Shown one piece after another: positions 1 to 8,903 of a DNA stretch of 64,000 nucleotides. The stretch is from CAIXSC01 sp046349855 (GTDB taxonomy: Bacteria > Planctomycetota > Planctomycetia > Pirellulales > Pirellulaceae). Both the position numbers and the translations under genes were made by a program. The stretch's first letter is position 1; the number at the start of each line of letters is the position of its first letter. The stretch is taken from NCBI GenBank assembly GCA_046349855.1, contig JAXMBM010000012.1, forward strand, positions 62,001 through 126,000, in the 5' to 3' direction. The notes below the pieces were generated by a model that searched no databases, was not told where the DNA came from, and was given only the letters and a program-made list of their open reading frames with translations.

Positions 1-1
1 T

Positions 2-547
2 CTGAGTGAAATTGCAATCCACGCGATCGGCGGAGTGCTGCGGCACGCACCGTCCCTGCTGGCCATCACCAATCCGACGACCAACAGCTACAAGCGGCTC
101 GTGCCCGGCTACGAAGCCCCGGTCAATCTGGCCTACTCGCAGCGCAACCGTTCGGCCTGCTGCCGGATTCCGATGTACAGCAGCAGCCCCAAGGCGAAGC
201 GGGTCGAGTTTCGCTGCCCGGACCCGAGCGCCAATCCCTATCTGGCCTACAGCGCGATCCTCATGGCGGCCATCGATGGGATTCAGAACAAGATCCATCC
301 TGGCGAACCGCTCGACAAAGATCTCTACGACCTCGAACCTGAGGAACGGCAGAACGTTCCCCAGACCCCGGGGTCGCTCGACGAAGCGCTCGACTGCCTG
401 GCCCGCGATCACGACTATCTGCTCCGCGGCGACGTCTTCACCGAGGATGCGATTCGGGAGTGGATCGCCTACAAGCGAACCAAGGAAGCGGACCAGATCC
501 GTTTGCGTCCTCATCCCTATGAGTTCTGCCTGTACTTTGATGTCTGA
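2..547 (+). CDS. glnA: Glutamine synthetase type I, C-terminal part (5' end outside window)
   Basis: This is the C-terminal 181 residues of a class I glutamine synthetase, which makes glutamine from glutamate, ammonia and ATP in the cytoplasm. The frame is open from base 2, so the gene starts upstream of the window. Visible family landmarks are the ATP/glutamate-site segment NPTTNSYKRLVPGYEAP, the RNRSA stretch, the EFRCPD motif and the PHPYEFCLYFDV C-terminus. The motif KDLYDLEPEE lies where GSI-beta enzymes carry the adenylylated tyrosine (NLYDLPPEE in enterics), so control by an adenylyltransferase is likely. The stop is TGA. The next gene, MgtC-like, starts 66 bases later on the same strand. 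Confidence 0.95.
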   Translation: MSEIAIHAIGGVLRHAPSLLAITNPTTNSYKRLVPGYEAPVNLAYSQRNRSACCRIPMYSSSPKAKRVEFRCPDPSANPYLAYSAILMAAIDGIQNKIHPGEPLDKDLYDLEPEERQNVPQTPGSLDEALDCLARDHDYLLRGDVFTEDAIREWIAYKRTKEADQIRLRPHPYEFCLYFDV

Positions 548-613
548 GTTCCACCGGGGAGCCGCGCGGCCGACCAGGCCGGAGATCTTCCCGCGGACTC
601 CTCCAGCGGCCGC

Positions 614-1240
614 ATGAACTACGACAGCTTTCCCGAGATTGTCCTGCGATTGATGGCGGCGGCCGCCACCGGCGCCGTGCTGGGGATCGATCGCGATCTC
701 CACCACAAGCCCGCCGGCCTGCGAGTTCTTTCGCTGGTCTCGCTCGGGTCGGCCGTCACCATGGTATTCAGCCTGGAACTCGGCGGGCTCACTTCCCCGA
801 ACTCTCACGACCAGTATCTCCGCGCCGTCCAGGGTATCCTCTCGGGAATCGGTTTTCTGGGCGCCGGGGTCATCCTGCGGTCGGACCGTGGCAACGAAGT
901 CCACGGACTCACCACCGCCGCATCGGTCTGGGTCTCGTCGATCCTGGGTATGGCGGTGGGGCTCGGCCAATGGGCCCTGGGCACCGTCTCGATCGTGCTG
1001 GTCGTCCTGATCCTTGTCGGTGGCCGACGCGTGGAAACCATCCTCAAACAATGGCATCAACCACTCCAGGCAGAGGCCTCACCTCCTGCGCCTACCGACT
1101 CACCGCACACACCCACCGACTCACTGCCCACGTCGTGGCCTGGCACCGCCGCGGCGCGTTCGGCCGAGTCGGCCTCGCGCGATGACGACAGACCGGCAAG
1201 GCCAGCGCGCAGTTTGGGCGACAGCGACAAGCTGGGGTAG
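614..1240 (+). CDS. MgtC/SapB family inner-membrane protein
   Basis: A 208-residue protein of the MgtC/SapB family. Residues 1-140 hold the conserved domain with four or five hydrophobic segments. They include the GAVLGIDRD start motif, the GSAVTMVF segment, GIGFLGAGVILR and the GLTTAASVWVSS motif, all diagnostic for the family. Family members sit in the inner membrane and are linked to growth in low magnesium or modulation of ATP synthase. No specific role can be assigned here. The C-terminal 60 residues are Pro/Ser/Asp-rich and probably disordered, replacing the ACT-like domain of some homologues. It ends in TAG. No clear ribosome-binding site precedes the ATG, but it begins at the family's usual N-terminus. 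Confidence 0.88.
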   Translation: MNYDSFPEIVLRLMAAAATGAVLGIDRDLHHKPAGLRVLSLVSLGSAVTMVFSLELGGLTSPNSHDQYLRAVQGILSGIGFLGAGVILRSDRGNEVHGLTTAASVWVSSILGMAVGLGQWALGTVSIVLVVLILVGGRRVETILKQWHQPLQAEASPPAPTDSPHTPTDSLPTSWPGTAAARSAESASRDDDRPARPARSLGDSDKLG

Positions 1241-1249
1241 GACTCGCGT

Positions 1250-1372
1250 TTGGAAGCCTTCATCGATATCGAGGAGCTGTTGGAGTGCTTCGGTGACTTG
1301 AAGGACCCGCGTTCGAGCACTCATCGACACCAGCCGCGAACGACGGCGAATAACGGCGAGCGGTGGGCGTGA
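1250..1372 (+). pseudogene. N-terminal fragment of an ISAs1-type transposase
   Basis: The frame starting at 1250 (TTG) reads LEAFIDIEELLECFGDLKDPR and then SSTHRHQP before running into unrelated sequence. This matches the opening of ISAs1-family transposases (DDE_Tnp_1-associated N-terminal domain, typically FxxLxDPRxxxxxRHxLxDIL). About 30 residues remain and nothing of the catalytic domain follows. The copy breaks off at the start of the palindromic repeat at about 1352. It is a relic, probably left by deletion. Confidence 0.5.
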
Positions 1373-1411
1373 GCCCTCTGTTTCACTGTTTCGTCAAGGC
1401 CCGATTTCTGG
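1352..1411. repeat. Half of a dispersed palindromic repeat, split by the group II intron
   Basis: The stretch carries GGCGAGCGGTGGGCGT, then a diverged CTGTTTC end and a linker. It is one arm and the loop of the palindrome found intact at 24830-24907. The other arm lies at 1953-1984 on the far side of the intron remnant. Rejoining the two pieces regenerates a sequence that closely matches the intact copy. Confidence 0.75.
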
Positions 1412-1952
1412 ATAGGGGTTGGGAAGGGTCATTGAGTCGCCCCTCCTCCTCCGAACCGGACTGGCGGGTCTCCCGCATCCGGCTCTCCGGTTGATTGTTA
1501 CGTGACGCAAGGTTGGCATTCTTGGGAATGGGCAGTCGTCATGCTGAACAGCCCCTGCTTGGCGAAGTAGGCGTTTGGTTTGCCTCCTCGAACACTGTGG
1601 TGTTCCAGTGTAGCCAACATCGGATTGGTCCAGATGCTTGGTTCCGTCCACGCCCAGCGGGCGAGGTCTTCTCCGGACAATCTAGGTGTCGCCCGATTGC
1701 TCGTCGGCACTATTAATTCCAGTTTGTCTTCCAAAGATCTGTCCTTTCGCGATCAATCTTCTTGTGCCCCTTTGCTTCACGGGCGTTATCCCGTTTCAAA
1801 GCTCTTATGGGCACTCTGACTCCCATCCCCACAGTCTCGACTTCGCGCGTGGCCCTTTGGGGAGGCTGCTCTCAGCTCTGACCGGTTGACCGACGATGGG
1901 TCTCCCTGCTTACTTTGTTCGACCTTCCGATCAAACAACATCACAGGCGCAC
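1412..1952 (-). mobile_element. Group II intron remnant (541 nt, class C-like, ORF mostly deleted)
   Basis: On the minus strand this segment begins GTGCG, the group II 5' consensus, at 1952 and ends CCCCTAT at 1412. A domain V hairpin lies at 1453-1485: GAGCCGGA pairs with TCCGGTTC, a GCGGG/CCCGC helix caps it, and the AGC triad is at its 5' side. Domain VI-like sequence follows it to the 3' end. Upstream, in the frame at 1498-1734 on the minus strand, a short peptide (IWTNPMLATLEHHSVRGGK) resembles the N-terminal part of intron-encoded reverse transcriptases. That frame stops just before domain V, so most of the maturase is deleted. The flanking bases join to match the uninterrupted repeat at 24830-24907, which fixes both boundaries. 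Confidence 0.75.
1453..1485 (-). ncRNA. Group II intron domain V hairpin
   Basis: A 33-nt hairpin on the minus strand with an eight-base-pair lower helix (one G-U pair), a T on one side and CAG on the other as internal bulge, and a five-base-pair GCGGG/CCCGC upper helix. The catalytic AGC triad is present at positions 2-4. Size, shape and triad agree with domain V of bacterial group II introns. Confidence 0.75.
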
Positions 1953-1984
1953 AAACAGTGGGCTGACGCCCACCGCTCGCCGAT
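1953..1984. repeat. Second arm of the intron-split palindromic repeat
   Basis: AAACAGTGGGCTGACGCCC followed by ACCGCTCGCCG. It is the inverted complement of the arm at 1352-1378 with a few mismatches, and is identical over almost its whole length to the right arm of the intact repeat at 24878-24907. From here to the kinase start at 2225 I see no gene. Confidence 0.75.
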
Positions 1985-2224
1985 TTGTTAGGCGCTCTCA
2001 ATCGCGCGAGGTTCATCGGTTTCATTCGTGCAGGGGAGACTTCCTGAAGGTCTCGTTCTTCTGGCCAGGAAACGTCTCGTGCGTTAGTTCCGGGAAGATG
2101 GTCACCCTCGGGCCGACGCGCGGGAGGCGGCGGCGAAGATTGAAGGCGCGACCCCGGGTTGTTAACCTACCGGAGGAGTGGGCGGTGTTCGTGAGTTGTG
2201 GCGGTATTGACGAGCGAAATCGAC

Positions 2225-3544
2225 ATGACGGACTCGAATTCGCCGCACGGGGCGGCACAACCCAACACATCGCCGGCGGTATCGCCCACGCAGGTGGGAC
2301 AAGCTCAGGAGGTAACCCTTGCCGCATCGGCGACGCCACCCACGTCGCCAACCGCGGATTCGCCGCTCCCCAAGCTCGCCGCCGGGAGTCGGCTCGACAC
2401 CTATGAGCTAGTCGAGAAACTGGGCGAAGGTGGCATGGGATCGGTCTGGAAGGCCCGGCACGTCAAGCTCGATAAATTCGTCGCGCTGAAGGTACTGCCG
2501 GTGCACCTGACGCAAGACCCGGAAGCGGTGAGGCGCTTCGAGCGCGAGATGCGCGCCGTGGGCAAGTTGGATCATCCCCACGTCGTTCGCGCGATGGATG
2601 CCGGCGAGGTTGGCGGCCTGCATTTTCTCGTGATGGAGTATGTCGAAGGCACGGACCTGTCGAAGTACGTTCAGGCGCGCGGACCACGCAGTGTCGCGGA
2701 TGCTTGCGTGATGCTGCGGCACGCGGCGCTCGGTCTGGCGGCGGCTCACGCCCAGGGCCTGATCCATCGCGACATCAAGCCGTCGAATCTGCTGCTCTCC
2801 AAGCAGGGTCAGGTGAAAGTGCTCGACCTCGGGTTGGCGCGGCTGTTGGCCGACGGTCCCGAAGCTCGACAGCTCACGCAGTCGGGTCAGGTGCTGGGTA
2901 CTCCCGACTATATGGCCCCCGAGCAGTGGGACAACACGCACACGGTGGATCATCGCGCGGATCTGTATGCCTTGGGGTGCACGTTGTGTTTTCTGCTCAC
3001 CGGTCGCGCGCCGTTCGGCGACGAACGCCACTCGACGATGGGGCAGAAGATGAAAGGCCACTTGCTGGATCCGGCGCCTCGCCTGCGCGAGCTGCGACCC
3101 GACATTCCCCCGGAACTGGACGACCTTTACACGCGGCTGCTGGAGAAGGAACCGACTCAGCGTCTGATCACGGCCGAGGAAACGGCGACGCTGCTCAAGC
3201 AGATCGCCCAGCGGCAAACGACCAAGGCGTCGCTGGCAGCCACCGCCCCTACGGTGGCGCACCCCGCTTCTCCCGCCTCGGCCGGTTCCCCCGCCACGCA
3301 GGCCCAGACGGGTGCGGAAGGGACGGTGGCGGCGGCGAGTCCCGAGGCGAAGCAACTCGAACTTCGTCCGCGTCCGCAGAGCCAAGCCGGCGGCCACAAC
3401 TCCCCGCCGACGCCATCCGTTGGTCTTGGCGGCCGCGGGCGGTGCAGCGGTCGTGCTGATGTTGCTGGGTGTGATCGTGGTCAAGATCGTCAACCAGGAT
3501 GGGTCAACCACGGAAGTGCGGGTGCCGGAAGGTTCGTCGGTTGA
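2225..3544 (+). CDS. Serine/threonine protein kinase; C-terminal part displaced into another frame
   Basis: A PknB-type Ser/Thr kinase. From the ATG at 2225, residues 1-55 are a disordered Thr/Pro/Ala-rich leader and 60-320 are the kinase domain. It shows the glycine loop GEGGMG (68-73), catalytic lysine in VALKVL (89), the HRDIKPSN loop, DLG in place of DFG, GTPDYMAPEQ and the closing RP-type helix. The track upstream start is a GTG at 2198; the ATG fits better. After about 3350 this frame becomes nonsensical, while the next frame supplies a basic stretch, a transmembrane helix and an FGE module, the usual planctomycete kinase-TM-FGE arrangement. So this is probably the 5' part of a gene interrupted by a +1 frame change at about 3311-3420. 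Confidence 0.85.
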   Translation: MTDSNSPHGAAQPNTSPAVSPTQVGQAQEVTLAASATPPTSPTADSPLPKLAAGSRLDTYELVEKLGEGGMGSVWKARHVKLDKFVALKVLPVHLTQDPEAVRRFEREMRAVGKLDHPHVVRAMDAGEVGGLHFLVMEYVEGTDLSKYVQARGPRSVADACVMLRHAALGLAAAHAQGLIHRDIKPSNLLLSKQGQVKVLDLGLARLLADGPEARQLTQSGQVLGTPDYMAPEQWDNTHTVDHRADLYALGCTLCFLLTGRAPFGDERHSTMGQKMKGHLLDPAPRLRELRPDIPPELDDLYTRLLEKEPTQRLITAEETATLLKQIAQRQTTKASLAATAPTVAHPASPASAGSPATQAQTGAEGTVAAASPEAKQLELRPRPQSQAGGHNSPPTPSVGLGGRGRCSGRADVAGCDRGQDRQPGWVNHGSAGAGRFVG

Positions 3545-4643
3545 GGTCCTGAAGGACGGCAAGACCGTGGCCAAAGCGGAGGATGCGACCGGCGCGACGC
3601 CAATGGCGCCTTCGAATCCTTCCTCGGCGACGCCCTCGGCTAATGCGCCGCCGCTGGCCAGCGCGCCGTTCGACGCGGCGCAGGCCCGAGCGCACCAGGA
3701 GGCGTGGGCCAAATACCTGGGCGTCCCGGTCGAGTTCACCAACTCGATCGGCATGAGATTCCGGCTGATTCCTCCCGGCGAGTTCACGCTGGGGATGACG
3801 AAGGAAGAGGCCGAGGCGGTGGCGGCACTGATTCCGTACGATAAATACTGGAAGTCAATGGCGTTGAGTTCAGCGCCACCGCACAAGGTGAGACTGACGC
3901 AAGCTTTCTACTTGGGGACATTCGAGGTCACTCAGGAACAGTATGAGAAGGTGGTCGGTGCCAATCCGTCGTATTTTTCGGCGACTGGGGAAGGCAAGGA
4001 ACTGGTCAAGGACGAGGACCCTCGGCAGCATCCGGTGGAAACAGTGTCGTTTATCGACGCGGCGGAATTCTGCATCAAGCTGAGCCAACAGGAGCAGCTC
4101 AAACCGGTCTATTTCAGCGTTAACAACGTGATCACGCTGGTCCCTGGCGACGGCTATCGATTGCCGACCGAGGCCGAGTGGGAGTGGGCCTGCCGTGCGG
4201 GGACCACGACGTCCTGGTTCCCCGGCGAGCAGGAAAGTGCGCTGGGAACCGTGGCCTGGTTCGGAGGTGACAGAACACATGCCGTGGGACAATTAAAGGC
4301 CAACCCGTTCGGACTCTACGACGTGCATGGCAATGTGCTTGAGTGGTGCCAGGACTGGCATGACGCCCAGGCCTATGCCAAACGAGGTGCCAACCTCACG
4401 GAAAATCCGCAAGGTCCCGACGCTGGGTCGGCTCGCGTGTCGCGGGGCGGCGATTGGCGCCTCGCCTCTGCCCACTGTCGTTCCGCTGTTCGCGGCGCTT
4501 CCGGTATTGGGCTCCGTAATCCCCGCCTCGGTTTTCGCGTGATGGTGGGGGTAAGCGTGTCTCGTTCCGGGCCCGCGGCCGACGCACCGAACGGCGCTAC
4601 GCTAACGGAACCTGCGAATCCCCTCGGCGACGCCCTCGGCTAA
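3312..4643 (+). pseudogene. Transmembrane helix plus first FGE-sulfatase (SUMF1-like) module, out of frame with the kinase
   Basis: This 443-codon frame has only a GTG at its start and overlaps the kinase frame by 233 bases, so it is unlikely to be an independent gene. Residues about 33-52 form a transmembrane helix preceded by an RRR charge patch (PLVLAAAGGAAVVLMLLGVI). An Ala/Pro linker follows, then from about residue 140 a formylglycine-generating-enzyme-like fold: FTNSIGMRFRLIPPGEF, FEVTQEQYEKV, YRLPTEAEWEWACRAG, GLYDVHGNVLEWCQD and RGGDW. The terminal segment has a single cysteine (AHCRSAV) where true FGE enzymes have a Cys pair, so sulfatase activation is doubtful. The frame ends in a TAA at the join to the second module. 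Confidence 0.75.
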
Positions 4644-5586
4644 TGCGCCGCCGCTCGCCATCGCGCCGTTCGACGCGGCGCAGGCCCGAGCGCACCAGGA
4701 GGCGTGGGCCAAGCACCTGGGCGTCCCGGTCGAGTTCACCAACTCGATCGGCATGAGATTCCGGTTGATTCCCCCCGGCGAGTTCACGATGGGGATGACG
4801 AAGGAAGAGGCCGAGGCGGTGGCGGCGCTGAATCCAAACGATGAAAGCTGGAAGAGGTGGTCCTTGAGTTCATCGCCAGCTCACAGGGTGCGACTGACAC
4901 AAGCGTACTATCTCGGCACGTACGAGGTCACGCAGGAGCAGTACGAGAGAGTGGTTGGCGTCAATCCGTCGTATTTCTCGGCGACAGGGGAGGGCCAGGA
5001 GCTGGTCAAGGACGAAGATCCCCGGCAACATCCGGTGGAAACGGTCTCATTCCTCGACGCGGTCGAGTTCTGCATCAAGCTCAGCAAGCAGGAGATACTG
5101 AAGCCGGTTTATTCCAGCGCGAATAACGCGTACACGCTCATTCCCGGAGACGGCTATCGGCTGCCGACGGAAGCGGAGTGGGAATACGCCTGCCGCGCGG
5201 GGACGAACACGGCATGGTTTCACGGCGAGCAGGAAAGCGAGTTGGGAACCGTCGCCTGGTTCGGAGGTAACTCGGGTGGCAGGACACATGCCGTGCGCCA
5301 ATTGAAAGCCAATCCGTTCGGCCTGTACGACGTGCATGGAAATGTGTGGGAGTGGTGTCAGGATTGGCATGACGCGCAGGCCTATTCCCAGCGGGGGCCC
5401 GGCCCCACCGAGGATCCCCAAGGTCCCGACGGTAGGTCGGCCCACGTGTTGCGAGGCGGCCATTGGTATAACAACTTTGCCAACTGTCGTTCGGCTTTTC
5501 GCGCCTCTGCCGGTGTTGGCTATCGCAATCCCAACGCCGGTTTTCGCGTGTTGTTGGGCGTGAGCGTGTCTCGTTCCAGTCGTTGA
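4606..5586 (+). pseudogene. Second, tandemly duplicated FGE-sulfatase (SUMF1-like) module
   Basis: The DNA from about 4620 repeats that from about 3623 nearly base for base at first (the SATPSANAPPLA linker, FDAAQARAHQEAWAK, VEFTNSIGMRFRLIPPGEF), then with scattered substitutions through the whole FGE domain to RNPNAGFRV. The first ATG in this frame (4753) is internal to the domain, so there is no credible start. The frame is +1 relative to the first module. At the join the second copy is two bases shorter than the first (GAATCCCCTCGG against GAATCCTTCCTCGG), which explains the shift. Without that difference the product would be kinase-TM-FGE-FGE. Only one Cys (NCRSAF) is in the active-site region. 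TGA stop. Confidence 0.75.
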
Positions 5587-5799
5587 ACTCTGATTTCCGG
5601 GTGCCGAAGCGGAACCGTCAACTCCCGTTCCGATTCGCTTCATCCGCTCCTCTCGTTTCATCTCGGCACCACCGACGGCATCGCGAAGATGACGATCCGG
5701 TCACGTGGTGGCTCGGTAAGCCAGCGGTCGCACGGAACCCAAGCGTACTGCTCATGGACCTGTCCGAACCGCCGCTGCCCGTCGTGGAAGTTGCTGACA

Positions 5800-5995
5800 A
5801 GTTCAGCGCCGAGGTCCGAGACGGGCACTTTCTCCCGCAGGTGCCGGTAGCACCACGCGAAAGCCCATGTTGTCGCGCTGCCAGTTCCCACACATTGCCA
5901 TGCATATCTGACAACCCGAACGGATTGGGCTTCGATTCACCCGTTGCCGAGAAGTAGGACGGGTTGGTCCCCATGATGATCGCACAGAGCCAGTC
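5800..5995 (-). pseudogene. Internally deleted FGE-sulfatase module relic
   Basis: On the minus strand 5974-5880 reads MGTNPSYFSATGESKPNPFG, then LSDMHGNVWEL, which joins two FGE motifs normally about 100 residues apart. Another frame of the same strand then reads QRDNMGFRVVLPAPAGE, the usual FGE C-terminus, ending at 5803. The domain has thus lost at least two internal segments and its frame. It lies antisense to, and just downstream of, the duplicated FGE locus. The rest of 5587-6376 shows no gene. Confidence 0.6.
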
Positions 5996-6376
5996 GGGAA
6001 CTTCGGGAATGATCTGCCGAATCGGGCGCGGTGATTCGCTGCAAGCGTTACCGCGGTTGGAGCGACGGGACCAGGGGAGGACTTTGCCTCCACCCGCTCA
6101 TTCGCCTTGGTATGCCTCCGATCGCGGTTCGTTCGGCAGCGCCCAATTGACAGGCCAGACAGGCATCAGTAGCGTGGCGGAATGCTATTCAGGGACGGTG
6201 ATTCGCCAATCGCCGCCTGCAAGCGAAGATCGCCGAGATTCCGCAACGATGCGGAATGCGGGGGACCCATTGTTTTGGGGCGAATCCAGGTTGGACGGGG
6301 CAGCCCAATGCTCCGAGCCCGTCAGCTAACCTCGCAGGCAGTGTTTGGGCTTCTTTCAGCATAGGTTGGCATTTTC

Positions 6377-8512
6377 ATGTCACACCCTCTTTCGGGGTCG
6401 GAACCGAGCGAATCGGATTCCGCGGGTCCGACTGCGCCGTCGGCCGAGCCAGTCGATTCGACGATACGGACAACGATTTCCGACGTGATCGAAACGCCTG
6501 GCGGGAACGAGAACGAACCGCCGTCCCTGCCGACGAAGGTCAGGACATTCCTGATCGGTCGACCGCGCGATCTCACGGACAAACGGATCTTCCACCATGT
6601 CTCTCTGATTGCCTTCCTGGCCTGGGTGGGACTCGGCGCCGACGGGCTGTCATCGTCGTGCTACGGTCCGTCGGAGGCGTTCCACCATCTCACGCATACG
6701 CCGACCGGCAGTCATACGTACCTGGCGATGTTCTTATCGTTGGCGACGATCATCACGGTCTTCGTCATCTCGGCCTGCTACAGCCACATTATTGAGGAGT
6801 TCCCCAGTGGCGGTGGCGGATACCTTGTCGCTTCCAAGCTCCTGGGGCGGCCGGCCGGAGTTTTGTCCGGTTCCGCCTTGCTCGTCGATTACGTGCTGAC
6901 CGTGACGGTGTCGATCGCAGCGGCGGGCGACGCGCTCTTCGGGCTATTGCCGGCCGAATGGCAGACCTGGAAGATCTGGGCCGAAGGTGCCGCGATCCTG
7001 CTGCTCATTCTCCTGAATCTTCGCGGCGTGAAAGAATCGGTGACGTTTCTGCTGCCGATCTTTCTGGTCTTTCTTGTGACGCACGCCCTGCTCATCGCGG
7101 GCGCGTTCTTCCTGCATCTCGGTTCGGCCGGCGAAGTGACTCGGCAGATTCTGAATTCCGTGCAAACGAATGTCGCGCGACCCGAGGTCGGATGGATCGG
7201 CCTCTTCTCGGTGTTCATCTATGCCTACTCGATGGGCGCCGGCACCTACACCGGAATCGAAGCCGTGTCCAACAGCATGCCGGTCATGCGCGAGCCACGA
7301 GTCGCGACGGCGAAACGCACGATGCTCTACATGGCCGTGTCGCTCGCGGTAACCGCCGGAGGATTGATGGTGGTGTACCTGCTGCATGACATCCAGGCGG
7401 TCGAGGGGAAGACGATGAACCAGGTGCTCACCGAGGCGTTCGTCCGCGAGACGAAACTCGACTCACTGGGACTTGGGCCGGCGTTTCTCTGGGGCACGAT
7501 CATCTCGGAAGGAGCGCTGTTGTTCGTCGCCGCCCAAGCTGGATTCATCGACGGACCGCGCGTTCTGGCGAACATGTCCCACGACTCGTACTTTCCCCAC
7601 TGGTTCGGCAACCTGTCGGAACGACTCGCCACGCATCACGGAATCTTGTTGATGGGCGCTGCGGCATTGGCGGCCCTGGTCTACACGGGCGGTGCCATCG
7701 GAACGCTCATCACCATGTACTCCATCAACGTCTTCCTGACGTTCTCCCTGTCGATGATCGGCATGTTGCTGCATTGGTGGCAGGCGCGCGGGTCGAATTC
7801 GTTGTGGAAGCGGCGCGTGGCGCTGTTCAGCCTGGGTACGCTGTTATGCCTGTCGATTCTGGTGGTGACGATCTACGAGAAATTCCTCGTGGGAGGCTGG
7901 GTGACGGTGGGCGTGACCGGAACCCTGGTCGCGGTGTGTTTTACGACACACGCCTACTACGAACGGGTCAATCGGCGGGTGCGAGCGCTGAACGAGGCAC
8001 TCACCCGACTGCCGACCCGCGCGGAGGATCTGAATACGAACGACCCCGATCCGGAGCAGCCCACGGCAGTCATACTCGTCGGTGGTTACAGCGGTCTGGG
8101 AATCCACACGATGATGAACGCGCTGCGGTTTACCACCAACTACTACAAGAATCTGGTCTTCGTCTCTGTCGGCGTGGTCGATTCGGGAAACTTCAAGGGC
8201 GAGGAGGCGATGGACGAACTGAGGTTGCATACGGAACAGTCGCTGGCCCAGTACGTTGATCTGGCCAATCGCTTCGGTTTTCCGTCGACGTCGTTCATGG
8301 CCGTCGGAACGGATCCCGTTGAGGAGCTCGAGCATCTCTGTGTTCAAGTCGTGAAGCGATTCCCCAAATCGACCATTTTTGCGGGGCAATTGATCTTCAG
8401 TCGTGAATCGATCTTTCAACACCTGTTCCACAACCAGACAGCCTTTTCGTTGCAACGCAGACTGCATTGGGATGGAGTACCGATGGTCATTCTGCCAACC
8501 CGCGTACGATAA
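6377..8512 (+). CDS. APC-superfamily transporter with C-terminal cytoplasmic domain
   Basis: A 711-residue permease. Residues 1-75 are hydrophilic. About 12 hydrophobic helices follow between residues 78 and 530, with APC-type segments such as GLGADGLSSSCYGPSEAF in helix 1, EFPSGGGGYLVASKLLG, SMGAGTYTGIEAVSN and ALLFVAAQAGFIDGPRVLANM. From about 555 a soluble domain begins TAVILVGGYSGLGIHTMMNAL and continues with alternating beta/alpha character to the end. This layout, helix 1 motif plus soluble C-terminal domain, is shared with amino-acid permeases and with KimA-type potassium importers, so the substrate (amino acid or potassium) is open. The ribosome-binding site is weak. It stands alone, with no same-strand gene closer than 690 bases. 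Confidence 0.85.
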   Translation: MSHPLSGSEPSESDSAGPTAPSAEPVDSTIRTTISDVIETPGGNENEPPSLPTKVRTFLIGRPRDLTDKRIFHHVSLIAFLAWVGLGADGLSSSCYGPSEAFHHLTHTPTGSHTYLAMFLSLATIITVFVISACYSHIIEEFPSGGGGYLVASKLLGRPAGVLSGSALLVDYVLTVTVSIAAAGDALFGLLPAEWQTWKIWAEGAAILLLILLNLRGVKESVTFLLPIFLVFLVTHALLIAGAFFLHLGSAGEVTRQILNSVQTNVARPEVGWIGLFSVFIYAYSMGAGTYTGIEAVSNSMPVMREPRVATAKRTMLYMAVSLAVTAGGLMVVYLLHDIQAVEGKTMNQVLTEAFVRETKLDSLGLGPAFLWGTIISEGALLFVAAQAGFIDGPRVLANMSHDSYFPHWFGNLSERLATHHGILLMGAAALAALVYTGGAIGTLITMYSINVFLTFSLSMIGMLLHWWQARGSNSLWKRRVALFSLGTLLCLSILVVTIYEKFLVGGWVTVGVTGTLVAVCFTTHAYYERVNRRVRALNEALTRLPTRAEDLNTNDPDPEQPTAVILVGGYSGLGIHTMMNALRFTTNYYKNLVFVSVGVVDSGNFKGEEAMDELRLHTEQSLAQYVDLANRFGFPSTSFMAVGTDPVEELEHLCVQVVKRFPKSTIFAGQLIFSRESIFQHLFHNQTAFSLQRRLHWDGVPMVILPTRVR

Positions 8513-8657
8513 AAGTCACCCCTCACCGACTTGACCCCCGGCATACGGATCGCCGTACTCTGGCTTCTCGCGGCCCGAGGCGGAAAGGGCAAGGTGCAAT
8601 GCGACTGCGGACATCCGCCACCGCCACCGCCATCGCGTCTCGGCACCACGATGGGCG

Positions 8658-8903
8658 TCAGGACATTGCCGGGTCAGTCCATTCCTGAGAGCTTCGAGGA
8701 TTCCCCTGGCGGGACATTGCGTGGATTCTCATTCGGCGGTCGGTGGACCCGCCCTTCCTGGCGAACTGCCAAACCGTGATCGTGACACCGATCGCCGCCG
8801 CCCCGAGCAGTCCGTAGAGCGTGAAGAACACAGCGGCGGGTGACTGAGTGACAAATTCCACTCCAGAGCCCTTTCCTGACTTCGCGGGACTGGGTGCCGA
8901 CAT
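8658..8903 (-). CDS. Possible small single-helix membrane protein
   Basis: An 81-codon frame with an ATG at 8903. It encodes a polar N-terminus (MSAPSPAKSGKGSG), one hydrophobic helix (AAVFFTLYGLLGAAAIGVTITVW) and a basic tail. No family is recognised. It lies within a longer antisense frame that is otherwise a shadow of the downstream gene, so it may be spurious. The hydrophobic helix with flanking charges is the only support. The rest of 8513-9203 holds nothing else that I recognise. Confidence 0.35.
   Translation of the reverse strand: MSAPSPAKSGKGSGVEFVTQSPAAVFFTLYGLLGAAAIGVTITVWQFARKGGSTDRRMRIHAMSRQGNPRSSQEWTDPAMS

Noticed and set aside
3312..4643. First FGE frame as an independent gene or active sulfatase-modifying enzyme for the sulfatase at 39176
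   Set aside because: The GTG start lies inside the kinase gene, the protein begins with a TM helix typical of the kinase fusion, and the cysteine pair of active FGE is not seen.
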